The notes below the pieces were generated by a model that was given only the letters and a program-made list of their open reading frames with translations, made no database searches and was not told where the DNA came from. DNA of 37,718 bases, from the NCBI RefSeq assembly GCF_007830435.1, contig NZ_VLLC01000030.1:1-37718 (forward strand), written 5' to 3'. Positions within the stretch are counted from its first letter, which is position 1, and each line of letters starts with the position of its first letter. Shown here piece by piece: positions 15,886 to 24,601 of this stretch. The position numbers and the translations under genes were made by a program. The DNA is from Desulfobotulus alkaliphilus (GTDB taxonomy: Bacteria > Desulfobacterota > Desulfobacteria > Desulfobacterales > ASO4-4).

Positions 15886-17394
15886 ATGGCGGATGAAACT
15901 TTGCAGGAAGTTAAAACCGAAGAGCAGACCGAGGCCCTGGATCTGAAGCGTTTTCTTTCCAGTATGCGCCTCAGTACAGAGGTGAGTGAGCCTGTACCCA
16001 TGGTACAGGACGGCCTTGCCACGGTTCAGGAGAATGTGAGTGATGAAGACAGGTTTATTTCCGGCCTTGCAGCCCTGCTGATGAATGTGGACCCTGCAAC
16101 GGGTCGTTTTGACAAGGCCATTATTCTGGATCTTATTGCAAAAATCGACAAAATGGTGAACAGCCAGCTCAATGAGATCATTCACCATGAAACCTTTAAG
16201 AAGGTGGAATCGAGCTGGCGCTCCCTCAATGATCTGATCCTGAACACCAATTTCAAAGCCAATGTCATGATCGACATTCTTGACGTGTCCAAGGACGAGC
16301 TTTTTGAGGATTTTGAGTCCAATGCCGTGGACATAACGGGCAGCGCCCTCTTTAAAAAGGTGTATGTGGCAGAATACGATCAGTATGGTGGCAAGCCCTT
16401 TGGAAGCATTGTGGGATTGTACGAGTTCAGTCATACGCCCCAGGATGAGTTCTGGCTGAAAACCATGGGCAAGGTTGCCGCAGCCAGCCATGCACCCTTT
16501 ATCGGTTCCGTATCCCCCCGCTTTTTCGGCTGTGAATCCATAGAGGAACTGGCGGGTATCAAGGATCTTGAAGGTCTCATGAGCCATCCCAAGTACGGAT
16601 CATGGAACAAGCTCAGGGATTCTGAGGAGGCCGCCTACATTGGTCTTACCCTGCCAAGATACATTGCACGGCTTCCCTATGATCCTGTAACCAATCCTAC
16701 GGGCGATCTGATTTTCAGGGAGGAGGTGAAGGGTAACGACAACAAGGACTATGTCTGGGGCAGCAGCGCAGCCCTCTTTGCCCAGAATATGGTCAGATCC
16801 TTTGCCCAGTCTGGCTGGTGTCAGCATATCCGCGGACCCAAGGGGGGCGGACTGGTTTCAGGCCTTCCCGTACATACCTTCAATGTGCGGGGTGAGGATG
16901 AGATCAAGGTACCTGTGGAAATGGTTATTCCTGATTACAGGGAGCTTGAGTTCGCCAATGCCGGTTTCATGCCCCTTGTTTACAGAAAGGGAACGGCGGA
17001 TGCCACCTTCTTCAGTGCCCAGTCCCTTAAAAAAGCCAAGAAATTCAAAGATCCCAAAGACTCGGAAAATGCCCAGCTTGTCACCAACCTTTCCTATACC
17101 TTTTCCATTACCCGCATTGCCCATTATGTGAAATGCATCATGAGGGATAACATCGGCAGCACGGCCGATGCATCCTATATCAAGCAGACCCTTGAAGGCT
17201 GGATTTTTAAATATGTAACAACAGCGGTAAATCCCGACGACCTTACGCTCCGTTATTACCCCTTTAAGGCGGCAGCGGTGGAGGTGGCCCCCAGGGAAGG
17301 TATGATCGGGTGGTACGACTGTGGTATCAGCATTCTTCCCCATATTCAGTTTGAAGGCATGGATGTGGAACTGAGGCTGGATGCAAGGCTTTAG
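15886..17394 (+). CDS. tssC: TssC, T6SS contractile sheath large subunit (VipB/IglB)
   Basis: 502 residues, the usual family length; AAGGAA precedes ATG 15886. Recognisable blocks are the N-terminal helix before VSDEDRFISGLAALL, VESSWRSLNDLI, FKKVYVAEYDQYGGKPFGSIVG, FIGSVSPRFFG, RYIARLPYD, the WCQHIRGPKGGG stretch and the C-terminal sheath core LTLRYYPFKAA followed by GWYDCGISILPHIQFEGMDVEL. It forms the TssB/TssC sheath on the baseplate and is remodelled by ClpV (gene at 28236). Highly confident by motif order and by its position after tssB. Confidence 0.95.
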   Translation: MADETLQEVKTEEQTEALDLKRFLSSMRLSTEVSEPVPMVQDGLATVQENVSDEDRFISGLAALLMNVDPATGRFDKAIILDLIAKIDKMVNSQLNEIIHHETFKKVESSWRSLNDLILNTNFKANVMIDILDVSKDELFEDFESNAVDITGSALFKKVYVAEYDQYGGKPFGSIVGLYEFSHTPQDEFWLKTMGKVAAASHAPFIGSVSPRFFGCESIEELAGIKDLEGLMSHPKYGSWNKLRDSEEAAYIGLTLPRYIARLPYDPVTNPTGDLIFREEVKGNDNKDYVWGSSAALFAQNMVRSFAQSGWCQHIRGPKGGGLVSGLPVHTFNVRGEDEIKVPVEMVIPDYRELEFANAGFMPLVYRKGTADATFFSAQSLKKAKKFKDPKDSENAQLVTNLSYTFSITRIAHYVKCIMRDNIGSTADASYIKQTLEGWIFKYVTTAVNPDDLTLRYYPFKAAAVEVAPREGMIGWYDCGISILPHIQFEGMDVELRLDARL

Positions 17395-17456
17395 GCAATT
17401 ACCTGTGATGAAACTGTCTTTAACGCACCCTTTTCATTCTATCAAGGAGGAAGGTC

Positions 17457-17783
17457 ATGGCTGAGTCTTCATTCAACTGCAGTGTGTATCAGGGGTTCAA
17501 TTTTCAGAAAGACGGTCAGGAGCTTGTGGGGCATCTGGTATCCCTCACCATCGGCGATGAGGAAATGACAGCGGATATGGATGTAACGGATCCCACATCG
17601 GCGAATATGTCCGAATATGTCAAGGTGGTTGGGGTTATTTCCAAGATTTACTGGAATGGCGGCTATGCGGACCCCATCCAGCTTGCCTTTCAGGTGAGTA
17701 CGGCGGTGAAAAACAAGGTGGCCATGCTCCAGCACCAGAGCCTTTCCAATACGGAAGTGGTGATGAAGTTCAATATTTATGAC
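17457..17783 (+). repeat. Duplicated hcp 5' part, second copy at 37392-37718
   Basis: Aligned without gaps to 37392-37718 with about five substitutions. The two copies flank the gene row from tssK to the ANL-like gene as direct repeats about 20 kb apart, so recombination between them could delete or loop out the T6SS block. Confidence 0.9.
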
Positions 17784-18032
17784 TATGACCCCGATGCCAA
17801 AATGTATTATCTCTGCTTTCATTCCGACGATACGGACCTGAAGGGTCTTATCATGAAGTCCGGCGGGGATCTTGCCATCAACATCGACATGGATCAGTCC
17901 ATGGAGGTGGTAAGCCCCAAGAATTATACCATGAGCCTTGGTGTCATGCCCCAGCCCGAGAGTCAGGACATTCACCTTGCCGTATCCAATACGGATAAGT
18001 TTGTTAAAAAATGGGGCGTTACCGTGGGCTGA
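17457..18032 (+). CDS. hcp: Hcp-like T6SS tube protein (TssD), copy 1
   Basis: 191 residues; AAGGAGG precedes ATG 17457. It occupies the usual Hcp position after tssC, is of suitable size and is rich in beta strands. The sequence (YQGFNFQKDGQELVG, MDVTDPTSANMSEYVKV, VVMKFNIYDYDPDAK) is far from classical Hcp of Pseudomonas or Vibrio. The assignment therefore rests on context, size and the presence of a near-identical second copy at 37392, a common habit of hcp genes. Hcp hexamers stack into the inner tube and also serve as a chaperone and receptor for small effectors. A hairpin follows at 18056, suggesting that transcript level drops after this gene. Confidence 0.75.
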   Translation: MAESSFNCSVYQGFNFQKDGQELVGHLVSLTIGDEEMTADMDVTDPTSANMSEYVKVVGVISKIYWNGGYADPIQLAFQVSTAVKNKVAMLQHQSLSNTEVVMKFNIYDYDPDAKMYYLCFHSDDTDLKGLIMKSGGDLAINIDMDQSMEVVSPKNYTMSLGVMPQPESQDIHLAVSNTDKFVKKWGVTVG

Positions 18033-18055
18033 TTGGCGTGGTGCAGGATTATGAT

Positions 18056-18082
18056 GCAGGCACAGGTTTGTTCTGTGCCTGC
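18056..18082 (+). terminator. Hairpin after hcp copy 1 (attenuator)
   Basis: GCAGGCACAG (18056-18065) pairs with CTGTGCCTGC (18073-18082) over a 7-base loop. No strong T run follows, so it may act as an RNA-stabilising or partial termination hairpin that keeps hcp mRNA more abundant than the downstream structural genes. Confidence 0.55.
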
Positions 18083-18143
18083 AGAAACATTCTGCCTCTT
18101 TACCCTGCATTTTTCTTATATCCTTATTTTTTGAGGTTGATAC

Positions 18144-19382
18144 ATGGATAAGCTGGCTCGCATACGCTGGGAAATGGGTCAGACTCTTCTCCCCGGACAT
18201 CTCATTGCCCAGGAAGACGCCCTTGCTGCCGAGTGTGATGCACGGTTCAGAATCCTTGGCCTGCCATCCCATGGTATTGCAAGGCTGCAGCTTAACACCT
18301 CCCTTCTGGCCGAGGGTGTGCTTGCTGTCCAGCATCTCAGTCTTGTCATGCCCTCGGGTATTTTCCTCGACATTCCGGGTAATGCCAGGGCTGAATCCCT
18401 GAACATGAATACCTTTGGCAGGTCCGCTCTTTCCCTTTATCTCCATCTGCTTTCCGCTGATGCGGAAGGAGGTTCAGAACATGGAGAAGATGACAGCGAC
18501 GGTATTCCCCGCAGGCTGCATTCCCTTGTGATTTCAACGGATCAGGCCCGTACGGGGGCTTTGGAAACCATGCGTCTGGGTGTCTTTGTGAGAGACCCTG
18601 AGGGGAAATGGTCCCTTGGAAGCGAGGGCGTGCCGCCTTTGCTTCAGTTGGGTGCTTCTCCTTATTTCAAGGCGGAAACTGCTGAGCTGATACAGATACT
18701 TGAGGTTTTTCAACATAAGCTATCCCAGAATATTTCAGCCAGTTATCTCAGCGGAGACAGCATGTTCAGCGCAAGGGAGTGTCTGAAAAGCGCCCTTCGT
18801 ACCCAGCGCTTTCTTGCCAATATCTCCGGACATATACGGCTGCATCCCTATCATCTTTATGAAATGCTGAAAGATCTTCTTACGGAGGTGGCCTTTTACA
18901 GGAATCTCATGCCCGAACATGTGCTTGAGCCCTATGACCATGAAGATCCTGCGGCCTGTTTCGGTAAAATCATTAACCCCCTTTATGAGCATATCCGGTA
19001 TTTTCAGCGCAGTTCTCCCTATCTTCCCTTTGAAAGCAGAGACGGTCTTCTTCAGCTTGTCTTTCCTGAAGAGGTGAGTCGGGCAAAGGAGGTGTATCTC
19101 CTTGTTCAGAAATCCCAGGTGCAGGAGCGTATCTTTCTGGATAATATTAAAATTACGGCGAAAAGCAGGCTTTCTCTGGTACACAGGCTTGCCCTTCAGG
19201 GGATACCGCTGTCAAGGCTGGAAAGGCCCCCTTTTCAGCATATGTTCGGACCGGAGGTGGATTTTTACCGGCTTCATCCGGGGGATGAATGGGATCAGGC
19301 CATCAAGGATAAGTCGCTGGTGTTCTACGAACCTCCTTCCATGAAGGAGATGAGGTTCTTTCTTTACTGGAGGGAAAACTGA
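18144..19382 (+). CDS. tssK: TssK, T6SS baseplate adaptor
   Basis: 412 residues, ATG 18144 after GAGG. The N-terminus IRWEMGQTLLPGHLIAQED matches the TssK opening pattern (W-x-E-G/M-x-x-L-x-P-x-H-x-x-x-Q-D). The middle and the C-terminal part (RLHPYHLYEMLKDLL, then DGLLQLVF) follow the family's shell-shoulder-neck-head layout. The protein ends FFLYWREN. TssK trimers connect the baseplate wedges (TssE/F/G) to the TssL/TssM membrane complex. It directly precedes tssE with a 3-bp gap, so the two are probably translationally linked. Confidence 0.87.
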   Translation: MDKLARIRWEMGQTLLPGHLIAQEDALAAECDARFRILGLPSHGIARLQLNTSLLAEGVLAVQHLSLVMPSGIFLDIPGNARAESLNMNTFGRSALSLYLHLLSADAEGGSEHGEDDSDGIPRRLHSLVISTDQARTGALETMRLGVFVRDPEGKWSLGSEGVPPLLQLGASPYFKAETAELIQILEVFQHKLSQNISASYLSGDSMFSARECLKSALRTQRFLANISGHIRLHPYHLYEMLKDLLTEVAFYRNLMPEHVLEPYDHEDPAACFGKIINPLYEHIRYFQRSSPYLPFESRDGLLQLVFPEEVSRAKEVYLLVQKSQVQERIFLDNIKITAKSRLSLVHRLALQGIPLSRLERPPFQHMFGPEVDFYRLHPGDEWDQAIKDKSLVFYEPPSMKEMRFFLYWREN

Positions 19383-19385
19383 AAT

Positions 19386-19769
19386 ATGGCATTGTTCAGA
19401 AAGTTTTCACGGGCTCCGGGCAGTCTGAGTGAAGAGCAGAAAGAAATTAACGATATTATTGAGCACCTGAATGCCATCCTGAATACCAAAAAACACTATG
19501 GATCTCCCCTTGGGAATCTGGGTATGGAAGATTTGAGTCATTACCGGTCAAAGGCTGCCATAGGCCGCATCATTATGGAAGAAATCAGGTACAATATAGA
19601 AAACTTTGAGCCAAGGCTTGAGATTGTAAGCATAGAGCATCTGGAAAAAGAAACTCCCATGCATCTTTTTTTCCGCCTTAGGTGCAGACTCCTTGGAAAA
19701 TCCCAGGAGATGGAAGTGGTTTTTGATTCCGCAAGCAGTTTTTTCAGGCTGAATCAGGCAGGCAGATAA
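19386..19769 (+). CDS. tssE: TssE, gp25-like T6SS baseplate wedge protein
   Basis: 127 residues. It carries the gp25/IraD-type core: HLNAILNTKKHYGSPLGNLGMEDL, where the Gly-Ser-Pro-Leu-x-x-Leu-Gly block is diagnostic, then an IRYNIENFEPRL stretch that matches the conserved I-x-x-Y/F-E-P-R-L motif of the family, and a C-terminal strand with FRLRCRLLG. The protein seeds sheath assembly at the baseplate. It begins 3 bp after the tssK stop and relies on a GGAGGG within the end of tssK. Confidence 0.88.
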   Translation: MALFRKFSRAPGSLSEEQKEINDIIEHLNAILNTKKHYGSPLGNLGMEDLSHYRSKAAIGRIIMEEIRYNIENFEPRLEIVSIEHLEKETPMHLFFRLRCRLLGKSQEMEVVFDSASSFFRLNQAGR

Positions 19770-19828
19770 AGGCTTTCTTTTATGCGGTCCGAAGAACGGA
19801 GACATCTTAATTTTTCAGGCGAGGTCCC

Positions 19829-21454
19829 ATGTTTACTGATGCATTGTCAATCGGTCTGAAGCTGAATTTATCAGGTAAGGAGGTCTCTGTTCCTGCGGGC
19901 AATATCAAGTCTCTGGAGCTGGATCTTTATTCATGGGGTTACAGGGGAAGGGCTGTTTTTATGGTTTCCCTTGAAAAGGAGCAGGATGAGGTATTTGATG
20001 CCTTTACCGGGAAAAAGCTGATTACCCTTGATATTTCCATCAAGCCCCATTTTATCCCCAAAGGCATCACCGTTGCCCCCCTTTGCGTCAAGGCCCTTGT
20101 GACGGCAAAATCCCTTTTGCGGGAGCAGACCATAGAAGGCGGAGCTCTTGTAGGAAATCCTGTTGTTTACAGGGTTTATTCCATTGATTTTGCGGATAAG
20201 GCTCAGGTTCTGTGGCCCTTCCACCGGCCCTGCGATCTGATGGTGGATCAAAGCATGAAGGATCTTCTGGAGGCCCATAAAAGTGCTGAAGTGACACTGA
20301 AGTATGAGTGGGAGCTTCTGGATGAGATACACCCCATGCTTTCCCTCGGCCTTGGAGCAGGGGAGGGCAGCTCGCATTTCTATGATTTTATTATCTGGTA
20401 TGTTTCCTTCCATGGCGGTGTTTTTACCTGCAGTGCCAAAGACAGTGCATACACCTTTGCTGCTGAAAAAAAGGCAGACGGAGAGCCTGTATCTCTGAAT
20501 TCAGAAGACATACTTTCCGTTCGGGTGGATTTTCCCCAAACCCAGAGGCATAAGCCCTGTCTGCTTAATGGCTATTCGGAAAACCCTATGAATCAGGATG
20601 TTTCGGAAAATCCCGATGGTGTGTCTGGACTGCGGCGGGATTTCCTTGAGAGATACCCTCTGGCTGCGGATTTTACGGCAAGGCAGGAACTGGAAAAGGA
20701 AAAGTTCAGGATAAGGGAGCATGAATTATTCATCGAGTTTTCAAAATGGCCCATGACACTCCTTGATGCAGGACTTCTTTTCAAACTGAAAGGGTCTCTC
20801 TGGGGGAAAAAGCTTTTTACCGAAGAAAAAACATACAGACTGCGCAGTCTTCATATCCGGGCCATGGCCACGGATCAGAACCCTGTGGCCGATCACAACA
20901 TGACCTTCAACCGCTATGAAACGGCCCTTTCCTGCAGGCTGGAAACCCTTGATGAGGCCTTTGTGGATCTGCCGGATTTCATCCCCCCTGTTTATCCCTT
21001 CCATGTGGAGGGCAAAATAATCAGTGATGAATGGGATGAAGAGGACATCAGCTATGAAATGCATGAGGATGACGATACCTCGGAGCAGCAGTACAGGGTA
21101 AAAATTCCCCTCTGGGATAATCAGGAGGTCAAGGCACCCTATATGCCCCTTGTCCATTCCGGACATTTTTACTTTCCTGTTTATAAGGATGCAAGGGTGC
21201 TTGTGGCCCTTGATTTTCAGAAGGCAGCCATTGTTTCCTGTCTGGACTGGCGGGGGGAGGCAAGGGTGCCCCAGGATACCCAGGGCAACAGGATTTTCAT
21301 GGGCCTGAAGCCGGACAGCCGCACAGCCATCAGCCATACCTATGAAAACAAGCTGCCTGTTTTCACCATGGAGCGGGTGGAGGATAAGGATACGGAGACC
21401 ATCGTTTTTTCAGACGGTAATCTTCTGATTCAGACCTGCGAGAAAAAGGAATAG
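19829..21454 (+). CDS. VgrG-like spike hub lacking the beta-helix (TssI hub, gp27/gp5-OB part)
   Basis: 541 residues; ATG 19829 follows GAGG. Residues about 1-370 fit a gp27-like hub: an N-terminal beta barrel, then a second domain around the stretch DEIHPMLSLGLG...YDFIIWYVSFHGGVFTC, comparable with the VgrG block that ends in an 'EGIYYYF' type strand. Residues about 395-500 fit a gp5-like OB fold (VEGKIISDE, QYRVKIPLWDN, PYMPLVHSGHFYFPVYKDARVLVALDF), the diverged counterpart of the VgrG 'VRFPWD ... PRVGDEVLV' region. The protein stops soon afterwards, where normal VgrG continues into the triple-stranded beta-helix; that part is probably the next gene. An intrinsic terminator follows at once. 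Sequence is strongly diverged, so the call rests on layout and position. Confidence 0.68.
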   Translation: MFTDALSIGLKLNLSGKEVSVPAGNIKSLELDLYSWGYRGRAVFMVSLEKEQDEVFDAFTGKKLITLDISIKPHFIPKGITVAPLCVKALVTAKSLLREQTIEGGALVGNPVVYRVYSIDFADKAQVLWPFHRPCDLMVDQSMKDLLEAHKSAEVTLKYEWELLDEIHPMLSLGLGAGEGSSHFYDFIIWYVSFHGGVFTCSAKDSAYTFAAEKKADGEPVSLNSEDILSVRVDFPQTQRHKPCLLNGYSENPMNQDVSENPDGVSGLRRDFLERYPLAADFTARQELEKEKFRIREHELFIEFSKWPMTLLDAGLLFKLKGSLWGKKLFTEEKTYRLRSLHIRAMATDQNPVADHNMTFNRYETALSCRLETLDEAFVDLPDFIPPVYPFHVEGKIISDEWDEEDISYEMHEDDDTSEQQYRVKIPLWDNQEVKAPYMPLVHSGHFYFPVYKDARVLVALDFQKAAIVSCLDWRGEARVPQDTQGNRIFMGLKPDSRTAISHTYENKLPVFTMERVEDKDTETIVFSDGNLLIQTCEKKE

Positions 21455-21456
21455 GC

Positions 21457-21486
21457 AAAAGCCGGGGATCATACGCCCGGCTTTTT
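21457..21486 (+). terminator. Intrinsic terminator between the hub and spike genes
   Basis: AAAAGCCGGG (21457-21466) pairs perfectly with CCCGGCTTTT (21476-21485) over a 9-base loop, with a run of five T at 21482-21486. It starts 3 bases after the stop of the VgrG-like gene, inside an otherwise tight same-strand gene row. It probably acts as an attenuator for the downstream T6SS genes; the A-run on the left makes it potentially bidirectional. Confidence 0.8.
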
Positions 21487-21536
21487 GACATCCGCTGATC
21501 ATTTTAAACCTTATTTTTACGGGCGAAAGGCAGAAT

Positions 21537-22127
21537 ATGGGAACTCTGGTCTGTCGCATTGAACTGGATAAGCATAAGGGGATCACCGTTACCGTGGAAA
21601 ATGAGGATGGCGGAATCACCCAGACCATATCCATGGATGGCACTTCCATTGTCACCACATGCAAGGGCGATGAGGAAACCAGTACCATCACCCAGAAGCA
21701 GGACAGCATTGCCATAAAATGCAAGACCTTTACCCTTGATGCCGAGGAGATCACCTGCCATTCCACAAAGAATACCACCCATAAAAGCGATGAAAAGTAT
21801 GATGTAAAAAGTACCAAAGATATGACGCTCACCACGGATGCCGCACTGAAGGTCAAGGCTTCCAAAAAAGCGGAACTCAGTGCCCAGAGTGTGGATATCA
21901 AGGCCGATAACAAGGCGTCTTTCTCGGGTATGGATGTTGTTGCAGAAGCGAAGCAGAAGGCGGAGATGAAAGGCCTGATGCTGAATCTTTCCGGCAAGAC
22001 CAAGGCTGAAATGAAAGGGCTGGCCGTGAAGGTCGCAGCGGATGCAGCCCTTGACCTTGAGGGCCAGCTCACAACTCTGAAGGGTTCCATTGTCAATGTA
22101 CAGGGTTCCATGGTTAAGATTGGCTGA
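21537..22127 (+). CDS. Beta-helical spike protein (separate VgrG C-terminal needle-like domain)
   Basis: 196 residues, ATG 21537 after GAAAGG. Residues about 40-196 consist of short alternating strands rich in Lys, Thr, Asp, Ala and Val with roughly eight- to ten-residue periodicity (for example STKDMTLTTDAALKVKAS, KAEMKGLMLNLSGKTKAEMK, VAADAALDLEGQLTTLKGS). This is the signature of the triple-stranded beta-helix at the tip of VgrG/gp5 (DUF2345-like). No signal peptide or membrane segment is present. Immediately downstream of a VgrG-like hub that lacks this part, it is best read as the needle of a split VgrG, extending the hub and carrying the DUF4280 tip encoded at 27797. Alternatively it could be a baseplate spike of phage gpV type. 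Confidence 0.65.
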   Translation: MGTLVCRIELDKHKGITVTVENEDGGITQTISMDGTSIVTTCKGDEETSTITQKQDSIAIKCKTFTLDAEEITCHSTKNTTHKSDEKYDVKSTKDMTLTTDAALKVKASKKAELSAQSVDIKADNKASFSGMDVVAEAKQKAEMKGLMLNLSGKTKAEMKGLAVKVAADAALDLEGQLTTLKGSIVNVQGSMVKIG

Positions 22128-22141
22128 TATTATCGGGGGAA

Positions 22142-23797
22142 ATGATGCGCATGGACGAAAGAATGTACAAAGCCTTTCAGGAGGAAATGAATGCCCTTGA
22201 GAGTTTCCGTATCTCCTATGCGGCATTGTATCCATCTGTTCCTCTGGAGCGGAACGATCCCGATGTGAAGCGGCTCATGGAGGCCATGGCCTTTTTTGGC
22301 GCAAGGTCAAGGCTTGCGGCGGAACGCCATGTGCTGGCCCTGAGACAGAGGCTTTTTCATCAGTTTTTTGATTACCTTGTTTCTCCTGTGCCTGCCATGG
22401 CCCTTCTTCAGGCCAGACCCTCATCCCAGCTTGTGGATCCAGTGAGCATTCCCGCAGGCTCGGAGTTTCTCATGACGGTGCCGGATGGCAGGCAGGCTTT
22501 TTTCAGGCTTGTTACGGGCCTAAGACTTTTTCCCCTTGCAGTGAAAAGCGTCAGTACCCTGCTGGGGGCAGGCCGGGGTTTTCGTATTCTTCTGCGTCTG
22601 GCTTCGCCCTTTGCACGCCGTGATGACAAATGGACCCTGAACATGCACATCACCCATCTGAATGATTTCAGGGATTCTCTTAAGCTGCTGCACACCATAA
22701 AACAGCATCTGAAGCAGGCTTCCGTGGTTTATGAGGATGACGTGGACGAAAACAGCAAAGGTCTTCCCTGTACCTTGACATTTGGCATGCAGCCGCTGGC
22801 TGAGGGAGAGGAAGGGGCCGAGCTGATTACCCATCCTCTGGAAAGGGAAAGGCTGGCTTTTACCCTTCCCCAGCAGGATCTTTTCATGAATGTAGAGCTG
22901 CCCCCTTCTCCGGATGCCTGGAAGCGGCTGACCATATGTCTGGATATGGATGATGGCTGGCCCAGAAATACGGTGCTGCATCCGGATATGTTTCAGCTTT
23001 TTGTTGCTCCCGTGGTGAACCTTAAAAAGGATTTTACCCATCCCCTCTTCTGTGAGGGGCTGAGGGAACGCTATGATCTTTTCCATCCCAGACCAGAGTA
23101 CGGGTTTGCCCTGCATTCGGTAAAGGGGGTGTATGAGGTGAGCAAGGAAGGCCTTTTTCCCCTGATGCCGGGTATTGTATCCGGGAGCAGCGGTTCCTAC
23201 GAGATGGATTATGCATCAGGCGGGTCAGGGGGGGCTGTCAACGGGCTGATCCTTAATTATCCGGAGGCCTTTGACGGTGGCAGGCAGATTGCCGTGGAAG
23301 GTCTCTGGCATCAGCCCTGGATTTCGCGTTTTATGGGCCAGAAGCTCAGTATTGTTCCCTTTACCAGACAGATTCCAGGGGTTCGCTGGGACTGGGCCGG
23401 GGCAGGGCGGGGTTTTATGGAAAATACCTTTCTTCAGCATGAAGACGGTGTGCTGCAGCTTGTGGCACTGATGAACAAGACCATACTGAACGTGGAGGAT
23501 ATCCGTCTGATTCTTGCGGCTTCAGGAATAGACAGGATACCTGAGTACAGGGAAGCCATGGGGCTGCTGGAGGATGCACGCTGTCAGCATGCCCCCTGCA
23601 GAAAACCCTCAGGGAACACGGTCCTCAAAGAGGTGTATTCCCTTGGTTTCCGCGACGTGGGCGAAGCTGTCATGCCCTTGCTGGAGAATTTCGGGCGCCA
23701 TGTGCAGCGCATTCTCAATGCCTGGGTGGCGGATACGCCTGTGGAGGTGGAAATGGAATCAGGCCTGACTCCCGTCAGGAGGGGAAAAACCGCATGA
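22142..23797 (+). CDS. tssF: TssF, T6SS baseplate wedge protein
   Basis: 551 residues. The N-terminus has the TssF/VasA pattern: NALESFRISYAALYPSVPL, then DPDVKRLMEAMAFFGARSRL, HQFFDYLVSPVPAMALLQ and PVSIPAGSEF. These correspond to the family's 'DPDVERLLEGFAFL' and 'L-x-P-x-P-S' motifs. The C-terminal part is diverged. TssF forms the wedge with TssG and TssE. Several ATGs are possible (22142, 22145, 22151); GGGGG at 22135-22139 favours 22142 or 22145. The stop overlaps the tssL start by ATGA, so tssF and tssL are translationally coupled. Confidence 0.88.
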   Translation: MMRMDERMYKAFQEEMNALESFRISYAALYPSVPLERNDPDVKRLMEAMAFFGARSRLAAERHVLALRQRLFHQFFDYLVSPVPAMALLQARPSSQLVDPVSIPAGSEFLMTVPDGRQAFFRLVTGLRLFPLAVKSVSTLLGAGRGFRILLRLASPFARRDDKWTLNMHITHLNDFRDSLKLLHTIKQHLKQASVVYEDDVDENSKGLPCTLTFGMQPLAEGEEGAELITHPLERERLAFTLPQQDLFMNVELPPSPDAWKRLTICLDMDDGWPRNTVLHPDMFQLFVAPVVNLKKDFTHPLFCEGLRERYDLFHPRPEYGFALHSVKGVYEVSKEGLFPLMPGIVSGSSGSYEMDYASGGSGGAVNGLILNYPEAFDGGRQIAVEGLWHQPWISRFMGQKLSIVPFTRQIPGVRWDWAGAGRGFMENTFLQHEDGVLQLVALMNKTILNVEDIRLILAASGIDRIPEYREAMGLLEDARCQHAPCRKPSGNTVLKEVYSLGFRDVGEAVMPLLENFGRHVQRILNAWVADTPVEVEMESGLTPVRRGKTA

Positions 23798-24510
23798 ATA
23801 AAAGTTTATGGGCTGAAATATATAAGGTTTTCAGGACAAGGGACAGGGTTTTTTCTCCATTCAGGGCTTCTGTGGGGGAAGGGGGAGAGAGCTTTGCTTC
23901 AGAAAAGGAAAACGATCCTGAAAGGTCAGGACTTTATACCCGTATCCGGGAACCCGGTCCCGATGATCTTGTGCAGGCAAGGTCTGCAATCCGTGAAGCC
24001 CTTGAAAATTTGAGGGAGGCCCTTTCCAGGGAGCTTATGGAAAGGGATGTGTATTATCTCCTTTTTCCCATTGTGGCCCATCTCGATGAAGGGGTTCAGA
24101 CCCGCTACATGGATCCTGCCATATCCGGAGGCTGGCCGCCTCTGCAGAGGGAGCTTTTTGATACGGATGCGGCGGGTGTGGTTTTCTACGAGACCCTGGA
24201 GGATCTTCTGCTGAAACCTCAGACCCTGCCTGCGATTTTTGAGGTGTATTATTTCTGTCTGAGTGATGGCTTCAATGGCCGTATGGTGAACAATCCGTCG
24301 AAAAGACAGGAGTTTATGGAAAGGCTCACCAACCGTATTCCTGTGCCGGAGATGTCTGAATTGTCACATGTCTGGGAAAGGGAGCTGACTCCGGTTGCAG
24401 AAGACAGGATTTCCCCCTTTTGGCTTTATGGGGGGGCTCTTTCCTGTCTGATTCTTTTTTATTTTATCCTGAGTTATCTGGGCTCTTACTGGATGGAGAT
24501 GAATTTTTAA
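23794..24510 (+). CDS. tssL: TssL, DotU/IcmH-like inner-membrane T6SS protein
   Basis: 238 residues; ATG overlaps the tssF stop (ATGA). The cytoplasmic DotU-type domain shows the paired helices around VQARSAIREALENLREAL, the YYLLFPIVAHLDEGVQ block (the conserved 'A-x-x-D-E' helix) and LLKPQTLPAIFEVYYFCLSDGFNG, equivalent to the family's 'LE-x-Y-x-C-L-x-L-GF-x-G' motif. A single C-terminal membrane segment (about 206-230, FWLYGGALSCLILFYFILSY) anchors it with almost no periplasmic tail, so there is no peptidoglycan-binding (OmpA) domain. It joins TssM and TssJ in the envelope complex and contacts TssK. Confidence 0.9.
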   Translation: MNKSLWAEIYKVFRTRDRVFSPFRASVGEGGESFASEKENDPERSGLYTRIREPGPDDLVQARSAIREALENLREALSRELMERDVYYLLFPIVAHLDEGVQTRYMDPAISGGWPPLQRELFDTDAAGVVFYETLEDLLLKPQTLPAIFEVYYFCLSDGFNGRMVNNPSKRQEFMERLTNRIPVPEMSELSHVWERELTPVAEDRISPFWLYGGALSCLILFYFILSYLGSYWMEMNF

Positions 24511-24601
24511 GGGCCGATTCTGCCGGGCTGATTTTCTCCATTCCTTTCAGGATTCCAATGAAAGGGAAAAGCGTTTCACCCACAAAGAGGATATCTGGAA
24601 A

